Part shown: positions 24,592-32,945 of the stretch, piece by piece
Layout: the number at the start of each line of letters is the position of its first letter
Position numbering within the stretch: the first letter of the stretch is position 1
From: Microtetraspora sp. NBRC 13810
GTDB taxonomy: Bacteria; Actinomycetota; Actinomycetes; Streptosporangiales; Streptosporangiaceae
NCBI RefSeq assembly: GCF_030268685.1
Contig: NZ_BSRQ01000007.1
Span: 310,001-374,000, forward strand
Length of the DNA: 64,000 bases
Direction: 5' to 3'
Notes under the pieces: model-generated
Databases searched by the model: none
Told to the model about the DNA's origin: nothing
What the model saw: only the letters and a program-made list of their open reading frames with translations
Made by a program: the position numbers and the translations under genes

Positions 24592-26205
24592 ATGAGCGTG
24601 TCGTTCGGCGATGAGACGGTGGCCGCCGCGGCGGCGGCCACCGTCCACGCCCTCGCCACCGAGGGGGTGCCGGCCGCGTTCGCGGCCGGTGACCCGGCGC
24701 TCTGGGGCGCCGTGGCGCAGGCGGAGGCCGCGATTCGGCTCGGCTGGTTCAACCTGCCGCTGACCAGCAGGGAGCTGCTGCCGGAGATCGGCAAGCTGGT
24801 CGAGCGGGCCCGTGCGGAAAGCCTGGACCACGTGGTGCTGGCCGGCATGGGCGGCTCCTCGCTCGCATCCGAGGTGATCTGCGCCACGGCCGACGCGCCG
24901 CTGACCGTGCTGGACACCACCGATCCCGGCCAGGTCAGGCGGGCCCTCGCGGACCGGCTGGACCGCACGATCGTGGTGATCGCCAGCAAGAGCGGCGGCA
25001 CCGTCGAGACCGACAGCCACCGGCGCGTCTACGAACACGCGTTCCGGGAGGCGGGGATCGACCCGGCCGACCGGATCGTGGTCGTCACCGACCCCGGCTC
25101 GCCGCTGGAGCAGGCGGCGATCGAGGCGGGCTACCCGACCGTGCTGGCCGACCCCAACGTCGGCGGCCGTTACAGCGCGCTGAGCGCGTTCGGCCTGGTG
25201 CCGAGCGCGCTGGCCGGCGTCGACGTGGAGCGGCTGCTGGACGACGCGGGGGACGTGCACGCCTCGCTCACCGAGGAGGAGGGCAACCCCGGTCTGGAGC
25301 TGGGCGCCGTGCTCGGCGCCGCGGCCCTGGCCGGGCGCGACAAGCTGATCCTGGAGGACGGCCTCTCGGAGATCAGCGGGCTGCCCGACTGGATCGAGCA
25401 GCTGATCGCCGAGTCCACCGGCAAGGAGGGCAAGGGGATCCTGCCGGTGGTGGACGCCGATCCTTCCGGCGCGGACGACGAGCTCGCGGTGGGCATCGGC
25501 ACCGACGGCGCGGTGCGGGTCGACGGGCCGCTGGGCGCGCAGTTCCTGATCTGGGAGTACGCGACGGCGGTGGCCGGGCGGCTGCTCGGCGTCAACCCGT
25601 TCGACCAGCCCAACGTGGCGGAGTCCAAGGAGAACACCGCGGCGATCCTGGAGGCCGGCCTCCCCGTGGAGACGCCGGTGCTCGTGGACGGCCCGGTCGA
25701 GGTGTACGGCGAGCTGCCCGGCCCGGCCAAGGACCTCTCCGACGTGCTCACCGGGCTGCTGGAGGCCGTTCCCGACGACGGTTACCTCGCGGTGATGGCC
25801 TATCTGGACCGGTGGGCCGCCTTCGACGTGCCCGTCCGGGACGACGCCCCGCTGGACGAGCTGACCGACGCGTGGGCCGCCGCCGACCCGGCGACGCTGC
25901 GCGCCCTGCTCGCCCTGCGCACCGAGCGCCCGGTCACCTTCGGCTGGGGGCCGAGGTTCCTGCACTCCACCGGCCAATATCACAAGGGAGGCCCGCAGAA
26001 CGGCGTCTTCCTGCAGATCACCGGGGCGGTCGAGGAGGACGTCGAGGTGCCCGGCCGACCGTTCACCCTGGGCGGGCTCCAGCACGCCCAGGCGCTCGGC
26101 GACTTCGGCGCGCTGGTCAAGCGTGGCCGTCCCGCCGTGCGCCTTCATCTGACCGACCGAGTGGCCGGGGTGGGCCATCTGCTGGCCGCCGCCCGGCAGG
26201 TATGA
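24592..26205 (+). CDS. pgi: Glucose-6-phosphate isomerase
   Basis: A 537-residue enzyme interconverting glucose-6-phosphate and fructose-6-phosphate. Sugar-isomerase (SIS) features are visible: GMGGSSLASEV (about residue 83), ASKSGGTVETDSHRR (about 138) and the C-terminal HSTGQYHKGGPQNGVFLQ. This is the actinobacterial bifunctional-like Pgi subfamily rather than the E. coli type. It sits between tal and zwf; in M. tuberculosis the operon lacks pgi at this position, as I recall. Its stop overlaps an alternative zwf start. Confidence 0.93.
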   Translation: MSVSFGDETVAAAAAATVHALATEGVPAAFAAGDPALWGAVAQAEAAIRLGWFNLPLTSRELLPEIGKLVERARAESLDHVVLAGMGGSSLASEVICATADAPLTVLDTTDPGQVRRALADRLDRTIVVIASKSGGTVETDSHRRVYEHAFREAGIDPADRIVVVTDPGSPLEQAAIEAGYPTVLADPNVGGRYSALSAFGLVPSALAGVDVERLLDDAGDVHASLTEEEGNPGLELGAVLGAAALAGRDKLILEDGLSEISGLPDWIEQLIAESTGKEGKGILPVVDADPSGADDELAVGIGTDGAVRVDGPLGAQFLIWEYATAVAGRLLGVNPFDQPNVAESKENTAAILEAGLPVETPVLVDGPVEVYGELPGPAKDLSDVLTGLLEAVPDDGYLAVMAYLDRWAAFDVPVRDDAPLDELTDAWAAADPATLRALLALRTERPVTFGWGPRFLHSTGQYHKGGPQNGVFLQITGAVEEDVEVPGRPFTLGGLQHAQALGDFGALVKRGRPAVRLHLTDRVAGVGHLLAAARQV

Positions 26206-26222
26206 CAGACGGGGAGACTCAG

Positions 26223-27863
26223 ATGACCAGTCCGGAAGAGCCGAAGGCTCCCGGCGACGAAGAGGAGACCAGGCCGGCCCACGCCGACGAGGTGGCGACC
26301 GTCGCCGCCGCGGCGGCGTCCGCGGCCAGCACGGAGGCCGCGATGCTCGCCAACCCGCTGCGCGACCCGCGCGACAAGCGGCTGCCGCGGGTGGCCGGGC
26401 CGTGCGTCCTGGTGCTCTTCGGCGTCACCGGTGACCTGGCCAAGCGCAAACTGCTGCCGGCGATCTACGACCTGGGCAACCGGGGGCTGCTGCCTCCCGG
26501 CTTCTCGCTGGTGGGCTTCGCCCGGCGAGACTGGGCCGCCCAGGACTTCGCGCAGCTCACCCACGACGCCATCAAGGAGCACGCGCGGACGCCGTTCCGC
26601 GAGGAGGTCTGGAAGCAGCTCCGCGAGGGCATCCACTTCGTGCCCGGCGAGTTCAGCGACGACGGCGCCTTCGACGCGCTGGCGATGACGCTGAAGGAGA
26701 TCGACGAGACCCGCGGCACGGGCGGCAACTACGCGTTCTACCTGTCGGTGCCGCCGAAGTTCTTCCCGCTGGTGGTCGAGCAGCTCAAGCGCACCAACCT
26801 GGCCAACGCGCCGGAGGGGGCGTGGCGGCGGGTCGTCATCGAGAAGCCCTTCGGGCACGACCTGCAGAGCGCCCAGGAGCTCAACACGATCACCAGCGCG
26901 GTCTTCCCCGAGAGCTCGGTCTTCCGGATCGACCACTATCTCGGCAAGGAGACCGTCCAGAACATCATGGCGCTGCGGTTCGCCAACAACCTGTTCGAGC
27001 CGATCTGGAACCGCGGCTACGTCGACCACGTGCAGATCACGATGGCCGAGGACATCGGGATCGGCGGGCGGGCCGGCTACTACGACGGCATCGGCGCGGC
27101 CCGCGACGTGATCCAGAACCACCTGCTCCAGCTCCTGGCGCTGGTCGCGATGGACGATCCCACGTCCTTCGAGGCCAACTCCCTGCGCAGGGAGAAGGAG
27201 AAGGTCCTCAAGGCCGTACGGCTGCCGCACGATCTGGGCCTCGGCACCGCCCGCGGCCGGTACACCTCCGGCTGGCAGGGCGGCGAGCCGGTCGTCGGCT
27301 ACCTGGACGAGGACGGCATCCCGGCCGACTCCATCACCGAGACCTACGCGGCCATCAAGCTGGAGATCGCCAACCGCCGGTGGGCGGGCGTGCCGTTCTA
27401 CCTGCGCACCGGCAAGCGGCTCGGCCGCCGGGTGACCGAGGTGGCCGTGGTGTTCCAGCGGGCCCCGCATCTGCCCTTCAGCACCGACGACACCGAGATA
27501 CTGGGGCAGAACGCCCTGGTCATCCGGGTGCAGCCGGACGAGGGCATCACGGTGCGGTTCGGCTCCAAGGTGCCCGGCACCGCGATGGAGGTCAGGGACG
27601 TCAGCATGGACTTCGCCTATGGCGAGTCGTTCATGGAGTCCTCGCCGGAGGCTTACGAGCGGCTGCTGCTCGACGTGCTGATCGGCGATCCGCCGCTGTT
27701 CCCGCACCAGCGGGAGGTGGACCTGTCCTGGCAGATCCTCGACCCGATCGAGCACTTCTGGGCGTCCCAGGGCCGGCCCGAGGGGTACCCGGCCGGCACC
27801 TGGGGGCCCGCGTCGGCCGACGCGATGATGGCCCGTGACGGGCGTGTCTGGAGGAGGCTCTAA
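26223..27863 (+). CDS. zwf: Glucose-6-phosphate 1-dehydrogenase
   Basis: A 546-residue NADP-linked dehydrogenase, the first step of the oxidative pentose phosphate pathway. Key motifs are LFGVTGDLAKRKLLPAIYDL (cofactor) and RIDHYLGKETVQNIM (substrate, catalytic His region). The first about 55 residues, rich in Glu and Ala, are a non-conserved acidic leader. ATG 26223 follows GGGGAGA by seven bases; ATG 26202, overlapping the pgi stop as ATGA, is an alternative. The OpcA gene follows immediately, consistent with the activator requirement of actinobacterial Zwf. Confidence 0.95.
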   Translation: MTSPEEPKAPGDEEETRPAHADEVATVAAAAASAASTEAAMLANPLRDPRDKRLPRVAGPCVLVLFGVTGDLAKRKLLPAIYDLGNRGLLPPGFSLVGFARRDWAAQDFAQLTHDAIKEHARTPFREEVWKQLREGIHFVPGEFSDDGAFDALAMTLKEIDETRGTGGNYAFYLSVPPKFFPLVVEQLKRTNLANAPEGAWRRVVIEKPFGHDLQSAQELNTITSAVFPESSVFRIDHYLGKETVQNIMALRFANNLFEPIWNRGYVDHVQITMAEDIGIGGRAGYYDGIGAARDVIQNHLLQLLALVAMDDPTSFEANSLRREKEKVLKAVRLPHDLGLGTARGRYTSGWQGGEPVVGYLDEDGIPADSITETYAAIKLEIANRRWAGVPFYLRTGKRLGRRVTEVAVVFQRAPHLPFSTDDTEILGQNALVIRVQPDEGITVRFGSKVPGTAMEVRDVSMDFAYGESFMESSPEAYERLLLDVLIGDPPLFPHQREVDLSWQILDPIEHFWASQGRPEGYPAGTWGPASADAMMARDGRVWRRL

Positions 27864-28793
27864 GTGGCGAGCTTCATGCTGAGCGGCACGACCGCTTCCA
27901 AGATCTCTTCGCAGCTCACCCACCTGCGGCACCAGATGGGCGCCCCGGCGATCGGCATGGTGCTGACCCTGGTGGTGGTCTGCGACGAGAGCAACCAGTA
28001 CGACGCCGTCCGCGCCGCCACCGAGGCGGCCCGCGAGCACCCGTCGCGCATCCTGGTGGCGATCGCGCGCGACCCGGCGGAGGCGATCAGGCTCGACGCC
28101 GAGCTGCGCATCGGCGAGTCCACCCCCGGCGAGGTCATCCTGCTCCGCCTGTACGGGGAGCTGACCCGGCACGCCGAGTCGGTGGTCAGCCCGCTGCTGC
28201 TGCCCGACACCCCGGTGGTGGCGTGGTGGCCCGGGGAGTGCACGGACCGCCCGGCCAAGGATCCCATCGGGCTCCTCACGCAGCGGCGGATCACCGACGC
28301 GCGGTCCGCCGACGACCCGGTGAAGGCGATCGTCGGCCGGGCCCGCGGCTACCACCCCGGGGACACCGACCTGGCCTGGACCAGGCTCACCCCGTGGCGC
28401 AGCCTGCTGGCCGCGGCGTTCGACCAGCCGGTCGGCGAGGTGGAGCGGGGCGTCGTGGAGGCGGTTCCGGACAACCCGAGCGCGCCGCTGCTGGCCGCCT
28501 GGCTGTCGGACCGGCTCGGCGCCCCGGTGGAGGTGGCGGAGTCCGGCGGCCCCGGGCTGACCGCGGTACGGCTCTCCACCGCCGACGGCGAGATCAAGGT
28601 GACCCGGTCGGACGCCCGGCTGGCCACCCTGACCCGTCCCGGGCAGCCCGACCGGAGGGTGGCGCTGGCCCGCCGGCCCACCTCCGAGCTGCTCGCCGAG
28701 GAGCTGCGCCGCCTCGATCCCGACGAGCTCTACGAGACGGCGATCCGCCACCTGGCCCGCGGCGTCACCGCGCCACAGGCCGCGCGGCGCTGA
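27864..28793 (+). CDS. opcA: Glucose-6-phosphate dehydrogenase assembly/activator protein OpcA
   Basis: A 309-residue protein with no catalytic motif of its own. It matches OpcA of actinobacteria and cyanobacteria, which binds Zwf and raises its activity. Typical segments are LTHLRHQMGAPAIGMVLTLVV at the N-terminus and TPVVAWWPGECTDRPAKDPIG in the middle. The GTG start directly abuts the zwf stop with no spacer, so translation is coupled. Confidence 0.93.
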   Translation: MASFMLSGTTASKISSQLTHLRHQMGAPAIGMVLTLVVVCDESNQYDAVRAATEAAREHPSRILVAIARDPAEAIRLDAELRIGESTPGEVILLRLYGELTRHAESVVSPLLLPDTPVVAWWPGECTDRPAKDPIGLLTQRRITDARSADDPVKAIVGRARGYHPGDTDLAWTRLTPWRSLLAAAFDQPVGEVERGVVEAVPDNPSAPLLAAWLSDRLGAPVEVAESGGPGLTAVRLSTADGEIKVTRSDARLATLTRPGQPDRRVALARRPTSELLAEELRRLDPDELYETAIRHLARGVTAPQAARR

Positions 28794-28823
28794 GCACCAC
28801 CACCACCGAGAAAGGGCACCACC

Positions 28824-29597
28824 GTGACCGTCCCCAGCGTTGTCGTCCACCGCGACGCCGACGTCCTCGCCAAGGCCGTCGCCGCGCGTCTGATCACCCG
28901 GCTCGTGGACGCGCAGTCCGCCAAGGGCTCGGCGTCCCTGGTGCTGACGGGCGGCACGGTGGGCCATGCCACGCTCGCCGAGGTCGCCGCCACCCCGGCG
29001 CGTGACGCCGTGGACTGGCGGCACCTCGACGTGTGGTGGGGCGACGAGCGCTTCGTGCCGACGGGCGACCCGGAGCGCAACGAGACGGGGGCCCGCAAGG
29101 CCCTCCTCGACCACATCGACCTCGACCCGGCGCGGGTGCACGTGATGGCCGGCCCGGACGGCGGCCTGTCCGCCGAGGAGTCGGCCGCCCGCTACGCCGA
29201 GGAGCTGCGCGCGGCGGCGCGGCCGGAGGACCACGGCCCGGTGCCGTCCTTCGACGTGCTGCTGCTCGGCATGGGCCCGGACGCGCACGTCGCCTCGCTG
29301 TTCCCCGAGTTGCCCGCGCTGTATGAGGAGCGCCCGGTGGTCGCGGTGCACGGCTCCCCGAAGCCGCCGCCCACCCGGATCACGCTCACCCTGCCCGCCA
29401 TCCAGGCGGCGCGGGAGGTGTGGGTGGTCGCCGCGGGCGCGGAGAAGGCGCAGGCCGTACGGCTGGCGCTGGAGTCCTCGGGCCCGGTGCAGGTGCCCGC
29501 GGCCGGGGCGAGAGGGCGGCAGCGCACGCTGTTCCTGCTGGACCGCGCGGCCGCCGCCAAGATCCCCGCGTCCCTGAGCCGCCTCGCCTCCCCCTGA
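28824..29597 (+). CDS. pgl: 6-phosphogluconolactonase
   Basis: A 257-residue enzyme of the DevB/SOL family that hydrolyses 6-phosphogluconolactone, the product of Zwf. Motifs are VLTGGTVG, WWGDERFVPTGDPERNE and LLGMGPDAHVASLFPE; the last has Ala where many members have Gly. The GTG start follows AAAGGGCA. It closes the pentose phosphate operon, 12 bases before the stop of the convergent adenosine deaminase gene. Confidence 0.93.
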   Translation: MTVPSVVVHRDADVLAKAVAARLITRLVDAQSAKGSASLVLTGGTVGHATLAEVAATPARDAVDWRHLDVWWGDERFVPTGDPERNETGARKALLDHIDLDPARVHVMAGPDGGLSAEESAARYAEELRAAARPEDHGPVPSFDVLLLGMGPDAHVASLFPELPALYEERPVVAVHGSPKPPPTRITLTLPAIQAAREVWVVAAGAEKAQAVRLALESSGPVQVPAAGARGRQRTLFLLDRAAAAKIPASLSRLASP

Positions 29598-29609
29598 CCC
29601 GCCCGGGGC

Positions 29610-30632
29610 TCAGGCGGGGACGGCGTCGATCTCGGCGTTGAGCGCGTCCTTGGCCGCCTGGCCGAGGAAGGACGCGTTGACGGCGTTGTGCGCCAGCGCG
29701 GCGAGCCCCTTGCGGTCCAGGCCGAACACCTCGGCGGCGACGCGGTACTCGTTCGACAGCGTGGTGCCGAACATCGGCGGGTCGTCGCTGTTCAGCGTGA
29801 CGTAGAGCCCTTCGCCCAGCATGACGGGCAGCGGGTGCTCCTCGATGGCGGCGACCTGCCCGGTGCACACGTTGGACGTCGGGCAGACGTCGAGCGGGAG
29901 CTGTGTCTCCCGCAGATGGGCGAGCAGCGCGGGGTCCCGCACGCAGGAGATCCCGTGGCCGATCCGCTCGGCGGCGAGGTCCTCGATGGTCTGCCAGATC
30001 GTCTCGGGGCCGCTCATCTCGCCGCCGTGCGGGACGCTGTGCAGCCCGGCCGCGCGGGCCGCCACGAAGGCGTCCCTGAACGCGTCCCGGTACTGTGAGC
30101 GGCTCTGCTCGATGCCCGCCAGCCCGAAGCCGACCAGGGCCTGCGGCGGCTCGCCGAGCGCGTGGTCCAGGGTGACCCTGGCCGCCTCCTCGCCGTATTC
30201 GCCGGGGATGTCGAAGATGTAGGCCACCTGGACGCCGTGCTCGTCGGCCGCCTGCCGGGCCGCGATGTCCAGTGCCTCGGTGACCGCCCGCATCGGCAGG
30301 CCACCCACGTGGTGCGCGTACGGCGTGACCTGGAGTTCCACGTAGCGGCCGTTCTGCGCCGCGAGGTCCCTGGCCATGCCGGTCACCAGGGTCGCGACGT
30401 CCTCCGGGTCGCGCAGCAGGGTGTTGACCGCCATGTAGATCTGCGCGAAGTGCGGGAAGTCGCGGAACGTGTAGAACGCCCGCAACTCCTCCTCGACGGT
30501 GGGCACCGGGCCGCCCGGATGACGCCGGGCGAGTTCGAGGACGGTCTGCACGGAGGCGGAGCCGACGAGGTGGAGGTGGAGTTCGACCTTGGGCAGCGCG
30601 GCGATGAAGTCTTCGAGTGGGGATTCGGCCAT
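29610..30632 (-). CDS. add: Adenosine deaminase family protein
   Basis: A 340-residue TIM-barrel metalloenzyme converting adenosine (or a related nucleoside/base) to inosine and ammonia. Zinc and catalytic residues are evident in VELHLHLVGS (two His near the N-terminus), VPHGGEMSG, ERIGHGISC and LNSDDPPMF. The closing motif fits the adenosine deaminase branch, though adenine deaminases of this size are related, so the exact substrate is open. Transcribed alone; divergent from the repeat-rich hypothetical gene across 150 bases. Confidence 0.9.
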   Translation of the reverse strand: MAESPLEDFIAALPKVELHLHLVGSASVQTVLELARRHPGGPVPTVEEELRAFYTFRDFPHFAQIYMAVNTLLRDPEDVATLVTGMARDLAAQNGRYVELQVTPYAHHVGGLPMRAVTEALDIAARQAADEHGVQVAYIFDIPGEYGEEAARVTLDHALGEPPQALVGFGLAGIEQSRSQYRDAFRDAFVAARAAGLHSVPHGGEMSGPETIWQTIEDLAAERIGHGISCVRDPALLAHLRETQLPLDVCPTSNVCTGQVAAIEEHPLPVMLGEGLYVTLNSDDPPMFGTTLSNEYRVAAEVFGLDRKGLAALAHNAVNASFLGQAAKDALNAEIDAVPA

Positions 30633-30685
30633 GCGGGCGACTTTACGCAGCCTCTCAGCACTCCATACAGCCCAGGGGCCGATAT

Positions 30686-30703
30686 CTTACACAAGAATGT
30701 AAG
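30686..30703. promoter_or_regulatory. Inverted repeat CTTACA-N6-TGTAAG in divergent promoter region
   Basis: Six-base perfect arms around six bases, in the AT-richer 150-base region between add (leftward from 30632) and the hypothetical gene at 30782. A candidate operator for one or both transcripts; no regulator identified. Confidence 0.3.
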
Positions 30704-30781
30704 GTTATGGCTTTCGGTGAACTTTCGCCTGGTTCGGGCCGGGTGGTGGACGCGACGGGGCTTTCGGGGTAGGTCTCAGAG

Positions 30782-32011
30782 GTGGGACTGGACGAGGTGG
30801 CCGAGCGGCTCTACACGCTGCCGCCCGAGGGTTTCATCGCCGAGCGGGACGCGGCGGCGCGGGCCGCCAGGCAGGCGGGCGAGGCGGGGCTCGCCCGGGA
30901 GATCGGCGGCCTGCGGCGGCCGACGGTCTCGGCGTGGGCGGTCAACCAGGTCGCCCGCACCCATCCGGATGAGCTGACGGAGCTGCTGGACCTGGGCGAG
31001 GACCTCCGCCGGGCGTGGCGGGCGCAGGACGCCGATTCCCTCGCCGGTCTCACCGGCCGGCGCGGCGCGCTCACCACCCGGCTGGCCCGGCTGATCCGTG
31101 ACCACGCGGCGCGGGAGGGCCGGCCGCTGTCCGGCTCGGCCGCCGCCGAGGTGGAGCAGACCCTCGACGCGGCCACCGTCGACGCGGACGCGGCCGACCA
31201 GGTACGGCGGGGCCGCCTGGTCCGCCCCCTCAGCTACACCGGCTTCACCCCCTCCCCCACCCCTTCACGGGCTCCCTCCCCCGCCCCTTCCCCCGCCGCC
31301 TCACGCGCCGCCTCACGGACCACGGCCGCTGCGCCCGGTGGGCGGAGGTCCGTCCGCGGCGGGGCCCGGGGGACGTCCGCCGCGGACGACGCCGCGCGGC
31401 GGGAGCGGCGGCGGCTGGAGCTGGAGCGGGCGGCGGAGTCCGCCGCCCGGGCCGCGGCCGAGGCGCGGGAGGATCTCGCGGAGTGGGCGGCCGAGCGGGC
31501 GCGCGCCGTCGAGGAGCACGAACGGCTGGCGGAGCGCGTGGCGACCCTGACCCGCCAGCTCGCCGAGGCCCGCGACCGGTTGTCCACGGCCGCGCAACGC
31601 CGCGAAACGGCCGAACGCCGCGAACGCCGGGCCCGCCACACCGCCGACTCCACCCAGACCACCGCCGACACCGCCACCGCAGCCGCCACGAAGGCCGCCG
31701 ACACCGCCACCAACACCGCCACCGAAGCCGCCATGAGGACCGCCGCCGACGGCACCCCCGAGGACGCCGAGGAGACCGCCGCGCCGAGCGACACCGAGAC
31801 CGCCACCGAAGCCGCCACGAGGGTCGCCGACGGCACCGCCGAGACCGCCGAGGAGGCCACCGCCACGAGCGACACCGAGGGCGACACCAGGGGCGACGCC
31901 GAGGGCGCCGGCACCGCTGCCGAAGCCGCGACGGGCGGGGCACCTCAGGTGAGACGCACGGCCGGCCACCGGGCGCGGAACACCGGCACCCGTCACGGTC
32001 ACCGGACCTGA
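30782..32011 (+). CDS. Hypothetical protein with coiled coil and Thr/Ala/Glu-rich repetitive tail
   Basis: A 409-residue protein of unknown function. Residues 1-140 form a compact helical region starting LDEVAERLYTLPPEGFIAERD with RRPTVSAWAVNQVAR, a segment I associate with conserved actinobacterial hypotheticals. A Pro/Ser/Ala linker (about 155-185) leads to a charged coiled coil (about 200-290, Arg/Glu/Ala heptads), then a low-complexity tail of TAE/ATEAAT-type repeats to the C-terminus. No signal peptide, membrane segment or catalytic motif is visible. GTG 30782 follows AGAGG closely. The tail repeats at DNA level may vary in length. Confidence 0.8.
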   Translation: MGLDEVAERLYTLPPEGFIAERDAAARAARQAGEAGLAREIGGLRRPTVSAWAVNQVARTHPDELTELLDLGEDLRRAWRAQDADSLAGLTGRRGALTTRLARLIRDHAAREGRPLSGSAAAEVEQTLDAATVDADAADQVRRGRLVRPLSYTGFTPSPTPSRAPSPAPSPAASRAASRTTAAAPGGRRSVRGGARGTSAADDAARRERRRLELERAAESAARAAAEAREDLAEWAAERARAVEEHERLAERVATLTRQLAEARDRLSTAAQRRETAERRERRARHTADSTQTTADTATAAATKAADTATNTATEAAMRTAADGTPEDAEETAAPSDTETATEAATRVADGTAETAEEATATSDTEGDTRGDAEGAGTAAEAATGGAPQVRRTAGHRARNTGTRHGHRT

Positions 32012-32032
32012 GACGCCAGATCGTGCGACCCC

Positions 32033-32073
32033 ACCGTGACGACACCGTGACGACACCGTGACGACACCGTGAG
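32033..32073. repeat. Tandem repeat, 11-base unit ACCGTGACGAC
   Basis: Three exact copies plus a partial fourth directly downstream of the repeat-rich hypothetical gene, in the 186 bases before the Clp N-domain gene. No function is evident. Confidence 0.85.
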
Positions 32074-32197
32074 GACGCCGGGCCTCCGGGAACCGGCCGC
32101 GTGGTTCGGGCACTGGCCAGGCTTCCTGGTCAGGACCCGACATCGTGTCGCATAGTGGAGTCACCGCACTCGGCCCACCCCTGTAACGGAGGCTCCA

Positions 32198-32935
32198 GTG
32201 TTCGAGCGTTTCACCGAACCTGCCCGCCGTGTCGTGGTCCTCGCACAGGAGGAGGCCAGGCGGCTCGGCCACGGCCACATCGGCACCGAGCACATCCTGC
32301 TCGGCCTGGCCGGCGAGGAGGGCGGGCTGGCCGCCGGGATCTTGCGCGGCTGGGGCCTGGACCGCGACCGGCTGCGCGGCGAGGTCGAGCGGGTCGTACC
32401 GCGCGGGCGGGCGGGCACGGCTGAGCACATGCCGTTCACGCCCAGGTGCAAGAAGGTGCTGGAGCTGGCGCTGCGCGAGGCGATCCTGCTGCAGCACCAG
32501 CACATCGGCACCGAGCACATCCTGCTCGGCCTGATCAGGGAGGGAGAGGGCGCGGCGACGCAGGCGCTGGCGAGGACGGGTCTCACGGTGAAGACGCTGC
32601 GGGACCGGGTCCTCGCGGAGATCAGGTCGCGCACCCCCGAGCGCACCCCGTCCGTCCGGCACTTCGCCGCGGACCCGGCGTCACTGGGCGAACGGCTGGA
32701 GCGGCTTCAGCGCGGCCTGGACCGCATCGAGCGCCGCCTCGACCTCCTCGGCGCCCCACCCGACCCGGGCCCGGCCCCCACGCCCGGACCCGGTTCCCCG
32801 CCGGGCCCAGGCCCAGCACCAAGCCCGGCCCCTGACCCTGGCCGTGGCCCTGGCCGTGGCCCTGACCCTGGCCCGGCGCCGGACGCCGAACCCGGCGAAC
32901 CCGGCGAGGGCGCCGAGGGCGGCGGGCGGGCTTGA
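32198..32935 (+). CDS. Stand-alone Clp N-domain protein (ClpC-like N-terminus, no ATPase)
   Basis: A 245-residue protein. Two Clp repeat motifs fill residues 1-145, each with the signature GHIGTEHILLGL or QHIGTEHILLGL, as in ClpC. No AAA+ domain follows. Instead there is a short helical stretch (GERLERLQRGLDRIERRLDLL) and a Pro/Gly-rich tail of about 70 residues. The family role is adaptor or substrate binding for Clp proteases; this could be a modulator of ClpC or a decoy. GTG 32198 is well supported by ACGGAGG eight bases upstream. Confidence 0.87.
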   Translation: MFERFTEPARRVVVLAQEEARRLGHGHIGTEHILLGLAGEEGGLAAGILRGWGLDRDRLRGEVERVVPRGRAGTAEHMPFTPRCKKVLELALREAILLQHQHIGTEHILLGLIREGEGAATQALARTGLTVKTLRDRVLAEIRSRTPERTPSVRHFAADPASLGERLERLQRGLDRIERRLDLLGAPPDPGPAPTPGPGSPPGPGPAPSPAPDPGRGPGRGPDPGPAPDAEPGEPGEGAEGGGRA

Positions 32936-32945
32936 GCGCGCGGCG

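Noticed and set aside
23233-29351. Very long open frames on the minus strand opposite tkt-pgl (up to about 1,070 codons)
   Set aside because: They mirror the real plus-strand genes in a very GC-rich sequence, have Arg/Gly/His-rich composition and no domain; all plus-strand genes there are firmly recognised.
29598-29625. GC-rich inverted repeat between pgl and add as a terminator
   Set aside because: The arms are short and interrupted; not distinguishable from background at this base composition.
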